Assembly (NCBI GenBank): GCA_023014365.1
Contig: JAEBUN010000016.1
Span: 372,001 to 436,000, forward strand
Length of the DNA stretch: 64,000 nt
Reading direction: 5' to 3'
Source: Lepiota brunneoincarnata
Lineage: Eukaryota; Basidiomycota; Agaricomycetes; Agaricales; Agaricaceae
Shown here piece after piece: positions 55,479 through 64,000 of this stretch (the stretch's first letter is position 1; the number at the start of each line of letters is the position of its first letter). The notes under the pieces are model-generated. The model was not told the DNA's origin, made no database searches, and saw only the letters and a program-made list of their open reading frames with translations. A program made the translations under genes and the position numbers.

Positions 55479-58400
55479 GGTTATGGGCCCCGGCAGCGAA
55501 ACTACTTCTGAAACCCTACAGTTTCCGAAGTTGAACGGCACGAATTATTACACATGGGCCAGCAGCATGAAGGCTGCCCTTCAAGCAAAGTATTTATGGG
55601 GAATCGTTTCCGGTCGTGAACGTTGTCCCACCAAACCTCCCTCTCATTACCGTCCTCCTCAAAGCACCCAAGGATCTCAGACCGATCCCTCATCATCTGC
55701 AAAAGACAAAGCCAAGGACCCGGGAGGCGTTGATGTTCCTATCGATATTGAGTCGCGGGACTACAAGAACTGGGAAGCTACTACGGAGAAGTACCTTCGT
55801 TGGCTTCGGGCAGATGATGCTGCCCAAGGTCTTATTCTAGGGGCCGTCGACTTTGCTCAACGGGAGCATATTGCCTCATTCGAGACATCGGAGGATATGT
55901 GGGACCACCTCCGTACGATCTACGTTACACAACGTCAAGGAATCAATGTCCATTATCATTTTCAAGATTTATACTCGAAGAGATGGGATGGTACTACACC
56001 TATGTCCGACCATATTGGATTCTTCTTGAGTATCCGTCGTCGTATCTTGGATGCTGGTCAAACCCTTGATGATTTTCATATTATTCACGCCCTCCTTTCA
56101 TCCTTGCCACGCTCGCATATCTGGGATGTTGTCAAACAAAACCTCCTTGACAAAGGAAATAATCTTACCCTCGAGATGGTCACTGCCGAATTAATCGCCG
56201 TACATGATCGAGTTGCTCACGATGAGCAAATGGACCAATCTGAGAAGAAATTTCGTGTGAAGCAGCTAGCACTTGCTTCGAGGATGAATGACACATCGGG
56301 TGGAAGTTATGGTGGTGGAGAAGGAAAGAAAAGAAAGGGTAAATGGAAGGGTAAAGGTAAACGAGAACCCAAACCCGATGATATGTGCCACAACTGTGGT
56401 GAAAAGGGCCATTGGAGTCCTTCTTGTACCAAGCCGAAGAAGCTGAAAAATGAATCAAAGAATATTGGTAACGCAAACATTGCTATTGATGAATTAAAGC
56501 CTACCAAAAGTCGTGAAATCGGACAAGTTTTCGCAACCTTCCATGCTTCCGATATGCCTCTTGGCCTCTTGCTTGATAGCGCAGCAACCTGTCATATGGT
56601 TGCTGACCGTGCATTATTCTCCGATTACCAGAAGATTCACGCACAACATATATCTGTTGGTGGTCAACATCAAGTACCTGTTGAAGGTCATGGATCAATC
56701 ACTATACGAATGACGCACAATCCAAGAAAATATTCTGACTTAACTCTCGAAGGTGTCCTCCATATCCCATGTCTAGGCGTAAATTTGATCAGCCTAGGAA
56801 CTCTTCAACGTGGTGGTGCGCAAATTAAAGGACTCAATGATGGACTTGCTCTCGTTCACGACGGATTGGAGTTCATGCAAGCAAAATTAATTGGGACATC
56901 AGGCACAATGTATCGGATACTATGCTCCGAAACAATTGGCCATACTGCATATATAGCTCAAGAGTCGACCATGCGTCTTTGGCACCGTCGAATGGGCCAC
57001 CTTGGACCTAGGAAAATCAAGGATATGGCTGATCGTGGACTTGTGAAAGGACTCACAATTCAATCCCCTGGCGAATTCGACCGCTTATGTAGCGGTTGTG
57101 CTCATGGAAAATCAAGTCGAGCTCCTCTTCCTGACACAAGCGAAACTCAATATACGAAGATGGAATTACTTGTTATGGATCTTACCGGTCCTATGCCTGT
57201 CCCCACTTGGGATGGTTGCTTATATGCCCTTGTTGTTGTTGAGGCGAGCTGTCGCTATCCAGTTGGAAGACTGCTGAAAAGCAAAGAGGATGTGGGTATA
57301 GCTGTGCGGGATATCGTTTCAATGCTCGAACGACAATCAGGGCTCCAGACACGACGTCTACGAACTGATAGCGGAAACGAGTTTGTAAACTCTGAAATGA
57401 ACGAATTCTGTCAACGAAATGGTATCATTCATGAAACAACGACCCCATACACACCTCAGCAAAATGGGATTGCTGAACGAGCGATCGCTGTCTTTTTTGA
57501 AATGGTGCGTTGTATGATCCATGCCGCCAATATCGATGTCAGGTATTGGGGGGAGGCATTCATGTATGCCATCTACATCCGCTCCTTGACCTCCACATTG
57601 GCTTTAAAAGATAAAGTACCATATGAGGCATGGACTGGTCGCAAGCCAAACATATCACACCTTCGAATTTTTGGATCCCTTGGGTGGGCTCATGTACCGA
57701 AAGAAGTTCGGCATGGAAAACTCGAATCGCGAGCTGTTCGTGTTCGCCTACTTGGCTGGTGGACCGATGAAACCAAAGGCTATCGACTTGAGGACCTCGA
57801 AAATGGCAAACTTATCACCTCGCGTGATGTTGACTTCAGCGAGGATGAAACACCAAGCGAGTTGGCTTCAATTGATGTTGGACTCACACAGTCAACAGCT
57901 GAAGAAGTCGATGAATTTGTGGATACAGCAGTAACTCAAGATGCTCGAGAACTTACTGCACCTCCGGACAGATCTATCGTTGAGGAATCATCGACTCCTG
58001 GAAGTCCTTCTGTTCCTTTTACCATGCCGCCTCAATCCCCTCGAGAATCAGATGTCCCCCCTCCTCCGAAAAAGTCGAAGAAGTGGGAGAACCTTCCTAG
58101 GAGGGAATTACCCACTCGCGAGCGTCGTCCCCCTCTGCGATATGGTCAAGATAACGAATCTGCGCTTGTTAGTGGGCACATGGCTTTCGTTGCCATAAAT
58201 ATTGAACCAACTTGCGAGGAAGCCATGTTATCTCCTGATGCTGAAGGATGGAAGACTGCTATACAGTCTGAATACGCTCAATTAGAAAAGAGGAGGGTTT
58301 TTGAACCAGTAGATGTGTTGCCGGAAGGAAAGAAAGCCGTGGGAAGTAAAATTGTCCTTCGCCGTAAACTTGACGAGCATGGGAATCATGTCAAGTTCAA

Positions 58401-59811
58401 GGCCCGGATCGTTGCCCAGGGATTCTCACAGATCGCGGGAATTGATTTCACTGAAACATTCTCCTCCGTTGCGAAATTCACTACCCTTCGAGTGTTCTTG
58501 TCCCTTGCCGCTTCGCTCGACTTTGATATCCATCAAATTGATATTGTAGGGGCCTATCTCGAAGGAAATCTCGATGAGGACATCTATATGAAAGTGCCGA
58601 AGGGAGTTGACGGTATTCAGGACAAAGGCCGGTATTGGAAGCTGAAGAAGGCTTTATATGGTTTAAAACAAGCTGGGCGACAATGGAAGAAACGTTTGCA
58701 TGAAACGCTATCCCAACTTGGCTTCGTTCGCACAATTGCTGATGATTGTCTCTACATCCTACGGAACGATGGAAGGATTGTTCTTATAGTGCTGGTATAT
58801 GTGGATGACATGGCAGTAGCGGGTCCTAATTCTTGTAAGATTATTTCCTTCAAGGAAAATCTTGCTGATTGCTTTGATATCACGGACCTTGGTGAACTCC
58901 GGTACATTCTGGGCATTCAAATCACTCGAGACCGGTTGCATTGCCGTATTTATCTCAACCAGACTGCATACATCCACCGAATTCTCAAACGCTTTAATAT
59001 GCACGATTCACATCCAGTTACTACTCCCCTTGTTGTGAATCATGATCTGTCAAACTCTGGTTGTCCGCAATATGTCAACGAGGTTCAAGCTTATGAAAAA
59101 TATGCTCGAGGGATTCATTATCTCTCGCTCGTCGGCTCTCTTCTTTTCGCCACGCAAACACGACCTGATATTCAATTTTCGGTCGGACTTGTTGCTCAAT
59201 TCGCGAGCAACCCCGGAATTCCCCATCTGAGCGCCGCTAAGCGCATTCTTCGATATCTCAAGGGAACGGCTGACTACCAGCTTGTTTTAGGATGCCGAAA
59301 TAATGGAGGAATTAACTTGGTTGGCTGGAGCGATGCTAGCTGGGCTCAGGATCCGGACACTAGGCGTTCGGTTAGCGGTTTTGTCTTTGAACTCGCTGGG
59401 AGTTCAATTTCTTGGTCCTCCAAGAAACAAAGCATTGTCGCCACGTCATCGATGGAAGCCGAGTACATAGCTTCGTCTACGGCCACCAAAGAAGCAGTTT
59501 GGCTCCGAACATTACTTAGAGAACTCGACTACCCACAAGAAACAGCGACTATTATTCACGCCGATAATCAGGGATGTATTGCCCTGTCTGGGAATCCGAT
59601 TTCTCACTCTCGTGCCAAACATATCGATATACGTTTTCACTTTATCCGCCAAGTTATCGAACGCGGCGATATTAAACTCGAATATGTGTCTACCAAAGAC
59701 ATGTTAGCCGACATTTTCACCAAAGCTTTACCCCGCGAAGCCTTCATCAAGTTTCGGGAGCGTTTGGGAATCATTCTCGATGTCCCGTCGAGTGGGAGTG
59801 TCGAGGATTGA
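55465..59811 (+). CDS. copia gag-pol polyprotein
   Basis: One frame of about 1450 residues from ATG 55465 (MSHRQVMGPGSETTSETLQF), which lies in the last bases of the 5' LTR; the same frame is open from 55378. Gag includes LNGTNYYTWASSMKAALQAK and a CCHC knuckle CHNCGEKGHWSPSC (56386-56427). Protease: LLLDSAATCHMV with the DSA site (56575). Integrase: zinc-binding HRRMGHL to CSGCAHGKS, then DLTGP, RTDSGNEF and TPQQNGIAERAI (D, D, E). Reverse transcriptase: VYVDDMAVAG near 58796. RNase H: VGWSDASWAQDPDTRRSVSG, TSSMEAEYIAS and HADNQGCIALSGNP. The order protease-integrase-RT-RNase H is that of Ty1/copia. The stop at 59809-59811 is inside the 3' LTR. No stop or frameshift interrupts it. Confidence 0.97.
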   Translation: MSHRQVMGPGSETTSETLQFPKLNGTNYYTWASSMKAALQAKYLWGIVSGRERCPTKPPSHYRPPQSTQGSQTDPSSSAKDKAKDPGGVDVPIDIESRDYKNWEATTEKYLRWLRADDAAQGLILGAVDFAQREHIASFETSEDMWDHLRTIYVTQRQGINVHYHFQDLYSKRWDGTTPMSDHIGFFLSIRRRILDAGQTLDDFHIIHALLSSLPRSHIWDVVKQNLLDKGNNLTLEMVTAELIAVHDRVAHDEQMDQSEKKFRVKQLALASRMNDTSGGSYGGGEGKKRKGKWKGKGKREPKPDDMCHNCGEKGHWSPSCTKPKKLKNESKNIGNANIAIDELKPTKSREIGQVFATFHASDMPLGLLLDSAATCHMVADRALFSDYQKIHAQHISVGGQHQVPVEGHGSITIRMTHNPRKYSDLTLEGVLHIPCLGVNLISLGTLQRGGAQIKGLNDGLALVHDGLEFMQAKLIGTSGTMYRILCSETIGHTAYIAQESTMRLWHRRMGHLGPRKIKDMADRGLVKGLTIQSPGEFDRLCSGCAHGKSSRAPLPDTSETQYTKMELLVMDLTGPMPVPTWDGCLYALVVVEASCRYPVGRLLKSKEDVGIAVRDIVSMLERQSGLQTRRLRTDSGNEFVNSEMNEFCQRNGIIHETTTPYTPQQNGIAERAIAVFFEMVRCMIHAANIDVRYWGEAFMYAIYIRSLTSTLALKDKVPYEAWTGRKPNISHLRIFGSLGWAHVPKEVRHGKLESRAVRVRLLGWWTDETKGYRLEDLENGKLITSRDVDFSEDETPSELASIDVGLTQSTAEEVDEFVDTAVTQDARELTAPPDRSIVEESSTPGSPSVPFTMPPQSPRESDVPPPPKKSKKWENLPRRELPTRERRPPLRYGQDNESALVSGHMAFVAINIEPTCEEAMLSPDAEGWKTAIQSEYAQLEKRRVFEPVDVLPEGKKAVGSKIVLRRKLDEHGNHVKFKARIVAQGFSQIAGIDFTETFSSVAKFTTLRVFLSLAASLDFDIHQIDIVGAYLEGNLDEDIYMKVPKGVDGIQDKGRYWKLKKALYGLKQAGRQWKKRLHETLSQLGFVRTIADDCLYILRNDGRIVLIVLVYVDDMAVAGPNSCKIISFKENLADCFDITDLGELRYILGIQITRDRLHCRIYLNQTAYIHRILKRFNMHDSHPVTTPLVVNHDLSNSGCPQYVNEVQAYEKYARGIHYLSLVGSLLFATQTRPDIQFSVGLVAQFASNPGIPHLSAAKRILRYLKGTADYQLVLGCRNNGGINLVGWSDASWAQDPDTRRSVSGFVFELAGSSISWSSKKQSIVATSSMEAEYIASSTATKEAVWLRTLLRELDYPQETATIIHADNQGCIALSGNPISHSRAKHIDIRFHFIRQVIERGDIKLEYVSTKDMLADIFTKALPREAFIKFRERLGIILDVPSSGSVED
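55479..55490 (+). other. primer binding site, half-tRNA-iMet type
   Basis: GGTTATGGGCCC directly follows the 5' LTR. It is complementary to the 5' half of initiator tRNA-Met ending in the anticodon loop (GGGCCCAUAACC), as in Drosophila copia, not to a tRNA 3' end. The ATG at 55483 overlaps it. Confidence 0.7.
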
Positions 59812-60127
59812 CGTCGGGACACCTTGTCCGTTACGTTTCGCTCGTCATACAAGGAGTATGCGAGGAGCACCTGAGTACGGTGGCTCCTCAGTTAAGGAGT
59901 AATAAGTTTCACTGTTTTCTATATGTTTTCACTTTCTCCTAATCGTGTATTATAAATACGTCGCGTATGCTCGCCTGGAGTCTAGGTTTCGTCCCTCGGA
60001 CTCCAGGTATGTTCTAGCACTCTTATTTGCTGTGTAGCTTACACTTAGGTTTCGTCCCTCGGACTCCAGACTCCAGTAATAAATCTCTGCTTGATTATCT
60101 ATACTCTGCGCAAATGTCTCATCGACA
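59799..60127 (+). repeat. 3' LTR of the copia element
   Basis: Identical to 55150-55478 on visual comparison over the whole 329 bp. A short purine-rich tract (GAGTGGGAG, about 59790-59798) just upstream would serve as plus-strand primer. Confidence 0.95.
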
Positions 60128-60191
60128 TGTACTACATACCACATCATATGTATATATTTCCTATTTAACAAACGAGACAACTCATTAATAC

Positions 60192-60869
60192 TTAGCGCCC
60201 ATCAAGATCCAATAGACGTTGTACCTCTGCTTCCAGCTCACGGATCCTTTGCCCCAATCTGTTCTTCTCCTCCCTCTCCTGCGTCAACTGTGCATGCGTC
60301 TGCACAAGTGTGGACATCATCGATTCTCGCAGTTTGGTTATTTCGATATTGAAGAGAGTGATAAGTTCATCGACACCTGCGGAGATTGCTTGTGACGGTC
60401 TTGTGCACTCTGGGCATGTTTCTTGGGGGTTAGGATCTGAATTGTCGGTAGGAAACATAGCTTGCTGGGGCTGTGTTGAGACGCAAGGGCGCGTGAGCCA
60501 CTGGATATGGGACGGATCAGATAATCGAGTCGGGTGTGGATGCTGCTGAGTCGAGGTTGATGGTGTATAAAGAGCGGGTGGAGGAATAGGAGGAGGAACG
60601 GGCACTAAAGACGGGCATAGCGCCTGTCCGTGCGGAGGCTGGTGATATTGAGTAGGGGTCGTATTGTCGTGGGGTTTCCCGTACGACTGACTGCGTGACC
60701 AGTCGGGGCTTTGGTCTTGCCAACAGTGACTTGGTGGAACAGGACGGAGGGTATACGATTGCACTGGTGCTCCTTTGTTATCTGCTCCGTAGGACGGTTT
60801 GTACTCGATTTGATCGTGGGGAGCTTGCCCACCGAGTACTGTAAGCTGTGGCACTCGAGCCTGCTGCAT
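60192..60869 (-). CDS. Pro/Gln-rich coiled-coil protein, unknown
   Basis: I choose ATG 60869 (MQQARVPQLTVLGGQAPHD); the frame stays open upstream to about 60941 without another ATG. The protein of about 225 residues has a Pro/Gln/His-rich N-terminal half (VPVPPPIPPPALYTP, HPHPTRLSDPS), a CPEC pair and a helical C-terminal part, VDELITLFNIEITKLRESMM and EREEKNRLGQRIRELEAEVQ, which forms heptads typical of a coiled coil. No known domain. Its stop is 64 bp from the 3' LTR, so transcripts may run into the transposon. Single exon as read; an additional 5' exon cannot be excluded. Confidence 0.6.
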   Translation of the reverse strand: MQQARVPQLTVLGGQAPHDQIEYKPSYGADNKGAPVQSYTLRPVPPSHCWQDQSPDWSRSQSYGKPHDNTTPTQYHQPPHGQALCPSLVPVPPPIPPPALYTPSTSTQQHPHPTRLSDPSHIQWLTRPCVSTQPQQAMFPTDNSDPNPQETCPECTRPSQAISAGVDELITLFNIEITKLRESMMSTLVQTHAQLTQEREEKNRLGQRIRELEAEVQRLLDLDGR

Positions 60870-60959
60870 CGTGGAATGTCCTTTGGGTGTGGATCTACTT
60901 GGATATTGTCCCTGGTGGACCGGCCTTGGGGTCTGAGGCACGGAACCAGGTAGAGTAGA

Positions 60960-61549
60960 TGTTGGGGTTCATATACTTTGTACCTGGGATTTAAAATATG
61001 TACTCCGTTGATAGTGCGCGCACGTGCCGAGAACCTACGAGAGGAAGAACAAAATGAGGAATAGCCTCTCTATATATCAGTGCAGGTCGCTAACCCGTTG
61101 CCGACCCTATATGCAATGTTGAATCCCCCTGCAAAGATGTCTATAATAACAAATCAGATTTGAATTTCTCAAGTTTCCAATTCGCTGATCCGGATTATAT
61201 ATTTTAGGCAGGCCCGGCCCCTGTGTAAAACAAAAGTCAACCCTGCGTGGCTATTCGGTAAGGAATAATCACCTGATGCCGTTATTTTCGCTTGTTATGA
61301 CCAACAATGTTAAATATGTGTGCGCCATGCCATCATTCCAGTCAATGAAATGTGACAGGGAGCAACATTGCACTGGTGTATTAGCAGCGAGGGGCCGATC
61401 AGGAACCCAGTCGCGACCGGCCGGGGGTCGGAAGAGCGAGAGGGGTCACACATATGCCATAATCACCGAGAACCCGTATATAAACCAATAACAAATGAGA
61501 ATGCAAATAAAATCCCCGCTTGATATATCACCAGAAATCGGGAGAAATG
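60960..61549. other. intergenic
   Basis: About 590 bp between two minus-strand genes. It contains CACGTG at 61022-61027, about 150 bp upstream of the coiled-coil gene start. No gene recognised. Confidence 0.4.
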
Positions 61550-62629
61550 TCATTTGTCACTCTCCAATGCCCTGACAATACCAAAGGCAGCGCCCGCCGC
61601 AACACCACCAACCAGGAGCGTACTAACCGCACCCCAGATGTACCCCTTGGAATCAACCCCAGCTCCAGTGGCGCGTGCTTTAACTGCTCCAAAAACGAGC
61701 AGAACAATCCCAGTGACCAAACACGAATAGAGCAGGGCAACTTGGGCCCTTGGGATGAAAAAGTAAGGGGTGAGAGGAATCAAACCACCGATCAGATAGC
61801 CTATGCCGATTGTGAACGCCGATACGTAAAGACGTCGTGTAGGTACCTCCTCTGTTAATATTTATCAATACACTGTATCGTATGTAAGATGTATAAGATG
61901 AAGCTCAACTTACCCAGACCCTGGCCGAATCTCAAAAGAAATGCTGTGAGACCAACGTCCTTGTTCCCCGAGTTTTCATCATCATTACTCGAAGACGGGG
62001 AGAAACCACCACCACTTTCATCTTCAAGCTTGTTCAGACACTGGGCAACAGCTCGACAGGCTTTGTCGTCAACGCCAACGGGACCGAGAATCTCTGAAAC
62101 CTCCCTCTCTGACCCTCTAGAGCAACTACGCCGAAGACGTGATGCCGTCTGGTTCCGCAGGTAACGGTAGTGATCTCGCTCCGCCTGAGAGGCCAAGAAA
62201 CCACCGATGCCCATTGAGATGGCGCCGGCAATGAGTTCGGCAATGCCACCGAGAACGACCAGTCTTGACTCTCCAAGCGAGGACAGACCGGCGGTAAGTG
62301 CGAATGGCACGGTCAGGCCGTCCGAGAGACCGATAATGCTAAGCCACAGGTGAATTAGTGTATTCCGCAACGCAAAGAATTAAAACAAACACGTCGCGGA
62401 CAGTGTCAGGATCTATCAGAGTCCTGTCCTCCTTCCTCAGGTCCTGGCAGCAAATGCCATCAGCGCCGGGCGTGCCTTCGCACTTGGCAACGAGTGGGGT
62501 CTCAACATCAGATGCAGTGTGGTCGATGGGCCAAACTGGGGAGTATTGGGTGTTGGAACGGAAATTGCGCCAAGATGGAAGAGGTACGATGGTAGATGCT
62601 GAGGTGGGGGAGTCCTCTGACACAGGCAT
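61550..62629 (-). CDS. CCC1: CCC1/VIT1 family vacuolar iron/manganese transporter
   Basis: Three exons. ATG 62629 opens MPVSEDSPTSASTIVPLPSW and reads on to CCQDLRKEDRTLIDPDTVRD; an intron of about 60 nt leads to IIGLSDGLTVPFALTAGLSS, LVVLGGIAELIAGAISMGIG, GFLASQAERDHYRYLRNQT, a cytosolic helical loop (REVSEILGPVGVDDKACRAV, with a Ser/Asp/Asn-rich linker) and GLTAFLLRFGQGL; the final exon gives LYVSAFTIGIGYLIGGLIPL, PYFFIPRAQVALLYSCLVTG and KGYIWGAVSTLLVGGVAAGA, ending ALESDK, stop at 61550. GLSDGLTVPFAL, AELIAGAISMGIGGFLAxQAE and the C-terminal GYLxGGLIPLxPYF are VIT-family signatures. The family moves Fe2+ or Mn2+ into the vacuole in exchange for protons. Five membrane segments are visible, as expected. 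Confidence 0.93.
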
Positions 62630-63269
62630 CTTCTTTGTGGTCGGGGAGGAATTGTTGTGAGCCCAGTCGCCGCTGTGCTATAACATGTTATTAATATAGT
62701 TGTCGATATAATTCTAATGCACGTTCTACTGACGGATTCCCCGATGGAGATATTGTGGTGTGAAAAGATATTAGCTATTGCAAGACAACCAATCGTATCA
62801 CACGTATTATGATATAAAGCAGCTTTCCACCACGCATGTTGGCGTGAACATATGACTCTGGGAAGCCAGGGAAGTTCTATTTTGCACAGATAGCCAGGAA
62901 CTCTGCCAAAGGATTTCATTTCGTGGGAGAGTTTTCTAAATTAACGCTAGTAACGATATTATGGTCGTGATCCAAGAATGTTTACAAGCGCGTGCTCATG
63001 CCGGGATCGTTGCTGTTGTATTCGGAACATGCGTGATCGTTACTCCCAGGTTAACGATGCGAGACAAGAATGCACTTTGGCCTGGACGGTGGGTGACTTG
63101 GTGCAATTGCGGGGGGTGTGGGATTGTACTGTCTAGTGCTCCTTAATCATCCTTAATCATCCGCTCCGCAGGTTGGGCTGTACCCTACGTGACTATCTGG
63201 TGACTCTGTAACTTCACTTATCGACCCTCCGTCGTTGTGTGATACCTTCATGATAATATTGTTCCTATT
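62630..63269. other. intergenic
   Basis: About 640 bp upstream of the CCC1 gene. No protein gene, tRNA or clear promoter element is recognised. Confidence 0.4.
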
Positions 63270-63660
63270 CTAAAAAAATGCGAATAGAGCTAAGTACTCC
63301 TGTTTTTCGCCAAGATTCCATTGCGGCAAACAAACAATTGGAGAACACCCTCTTTCATCTTCAACGTGGTGCTCAAGCCCCGCAGCTTTGAGTGCCGCCA
63401 ATATGATTGCAAAGGTAAACATGAGGACCGTGCCTTTCGGGAAAGAGACCTCGAGCACAGTCGATCCTCTGGACCCCATGACTTTCGCCTTGGACACACC
63501 ACCAGAATAAAGCATGGATGCAGCGTGATAGGCACCTCCAGTAGTGATCTTGCCATTGCCGGCCAGCAATTCCAGACCTTTGTGGGATCCAATAAGCCTG
63601 ATGTCAGCTTACCGGGGTCGAGATGGTCGTTGACAGAGAAGGTTGTAATGGACACGTGAG
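63270..63660 (-). CDS. unidentified reading frame, possibly partial
   Basis: The minus strand reads HVSITTFSVNDHLDPGKLTS upstream and LELLAGNGKITTGGAYHAAS, MLYSGGVSKAKVMGSRGSTV, LEVSFPKGTVLMFTFAIILA, ALKAAGLEHHVEDE in the main frame, ending near 63270. A hydrophobic helix (about 20 residues, LMFTFAIILAALKAAG) is visible. I do not recognise a family. The 5' side runs into LINE-like sequence on the other strand at 63684, so the gene may be cut by that insertion. Coding status is moderate to low. Confidence 0.35.
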
Positions 63661-63683
63661 CTCCAAAGCAAGCGAGAAGTCTT

Positions 63684-64000
63684 TGGCCGACTTGTTCAAT
63701 GCCGCACAGGCCACGGCTATGCCGGTGACTTCTACAAACGTTTTGTCCCATCAGAACCAACCAATATCATGCCCACATGGAGAAGGACGACAAACACGCG
63801 AAACACATACTCTGCACCTGCCCTCTATACGAACGGCACCGCCACATCCTGAGAGATATCTCCGACACCAATATAGATTATGGCCCACAGTCCTGATTAG
63901 AATCGTCGTCAGTTCCCTTTGGATACAACGAAGGTGAATCGCTATCAATGGGTGCTCGAGCGAGAGAGGAGGGGGTATTCATGGCCTGCACTAGAACGAG
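63684..64000 (+). mobile_element. LINE 3' remnant (RT/RNase H tail)
   Basis: The plus strand shows LVQCRTGHGYAGDFYKRF, then after a frame change CPHGEGRQTRE, then HILCTCPLYERHRHIL and RDISDTNIDYG, then near the window end RYQWVLERERRGYSWPALE. RTGHG, the CPxG..QTREHIL..CPxYE zinc-like block and the following helix are typical of the C-terminal end of non-LTR elements in Agaricomycetes. At least two frameshifts are needed, so it is a dead fragment. It runs off the window edge. Confidence 0.7.

Larger units (their letters stand above)
55150..60127 (+). mobile_element. full-length Ty1/copia LTR retrotransposon
   Basis: 4978 bp with identical 329-bp LTRs, a TGTAC target duplication and a single uninterrupted gag-pol frame. 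The internal domain begins at once with a primer site, and the coding frame starts and ends within the LTRs. All features point to a recent insertion that may still be competent. It sits about 940 bp after the phosphodiesterase and 64 bp from the stop codon of the next gene (minus strand), so it may have changed that gene's 3' end. Confidence 0.95.

Noticed and set aside
1..64000. CRISPR array, prophage or bacterial operon
   Set aside because: Spliced genes, a nuclear intron-containing tRNA and fungal retroelements show a eukaryotic chromosome; no spaced repeats were seen.

Overview
The window looks like nuclear DNA from a mushroom-forming basidiomycete (Agaricomycetes). Genes are split by many short GT-AG introns, mostly about 45-60 nt, and reading frames without splicing are short. 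The families also fit: kinase-like genes of the type expanded in mushrooms, a NACHT STAND protein, basidiomycete multi-pass membrane proteins, a PLAC8 protein and a C2H2 regulator of mushroom type. I call it from sequence patterns only.

Layout. 0-15 kb is an accessory-type region: a cytochrome P450 relict, three related kinase-like genes (one broken, two with readable spliced frames) plus a fourth fragment, an LDB17/SPIN90 gene, a NACHT NTPase and a divergently transcribed membrane protein. Two of the kinase-like copies form a large inverted repeat (about 1.7 kb arms) enclosing the LDB17, NACHT and membrane-protein genes. 16-29 kb is gene-dense: a multi-pass membrane protein, an epoxide-hydrolase-like enzyme, the RNA polymerase I/III subunit RPC19 (five small exons), a Ser-rich short protein, exonuclease 1, the GPI-anchor subunit PIG-P and an alpha/beta hydrolase. 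29-32 kb holds two copies of a foldback MITE around a PLAC8 gene. 32-40 kb has a C2H2 transcription factor, a 5-formyltetrahydrofolate cyclo-ligase gene carrying an apparent frameshift/stop, and a CFA20 (CFAP20-like) gene; fragments of the last two, with the C2H2 promoter, are repeated about 1.8 kb away as a decayed segmental duplication. 39.6-46.2 kb is gene-poor.

46-64 kb has a disordered-protein gene, an intron-containing tRNA-Ser(GCU), a class I cAMP phosphodiesterase with a long low-complexity tail, a structurally intact and apparently very recent Ty1/copia element (identical 329-bp LTRs, TGTAC target duplication), a coiled-coil protein gene, a CCC1/VIT-type vacuolar metal transporter, an unidentified reading frame and a LINE 3' remnant at the right edge.

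The housekeeping genes (RPC19, EXO1, PIG-P, LDB17, PDE, CCC1) serve unrelated pathways and are not an operon. The region most likely to hold something undescribed is 2-15 kb, where kinase-like proteins lacking canonical catalytic residues sit next to a NACHT NTPase and a membrane protein.
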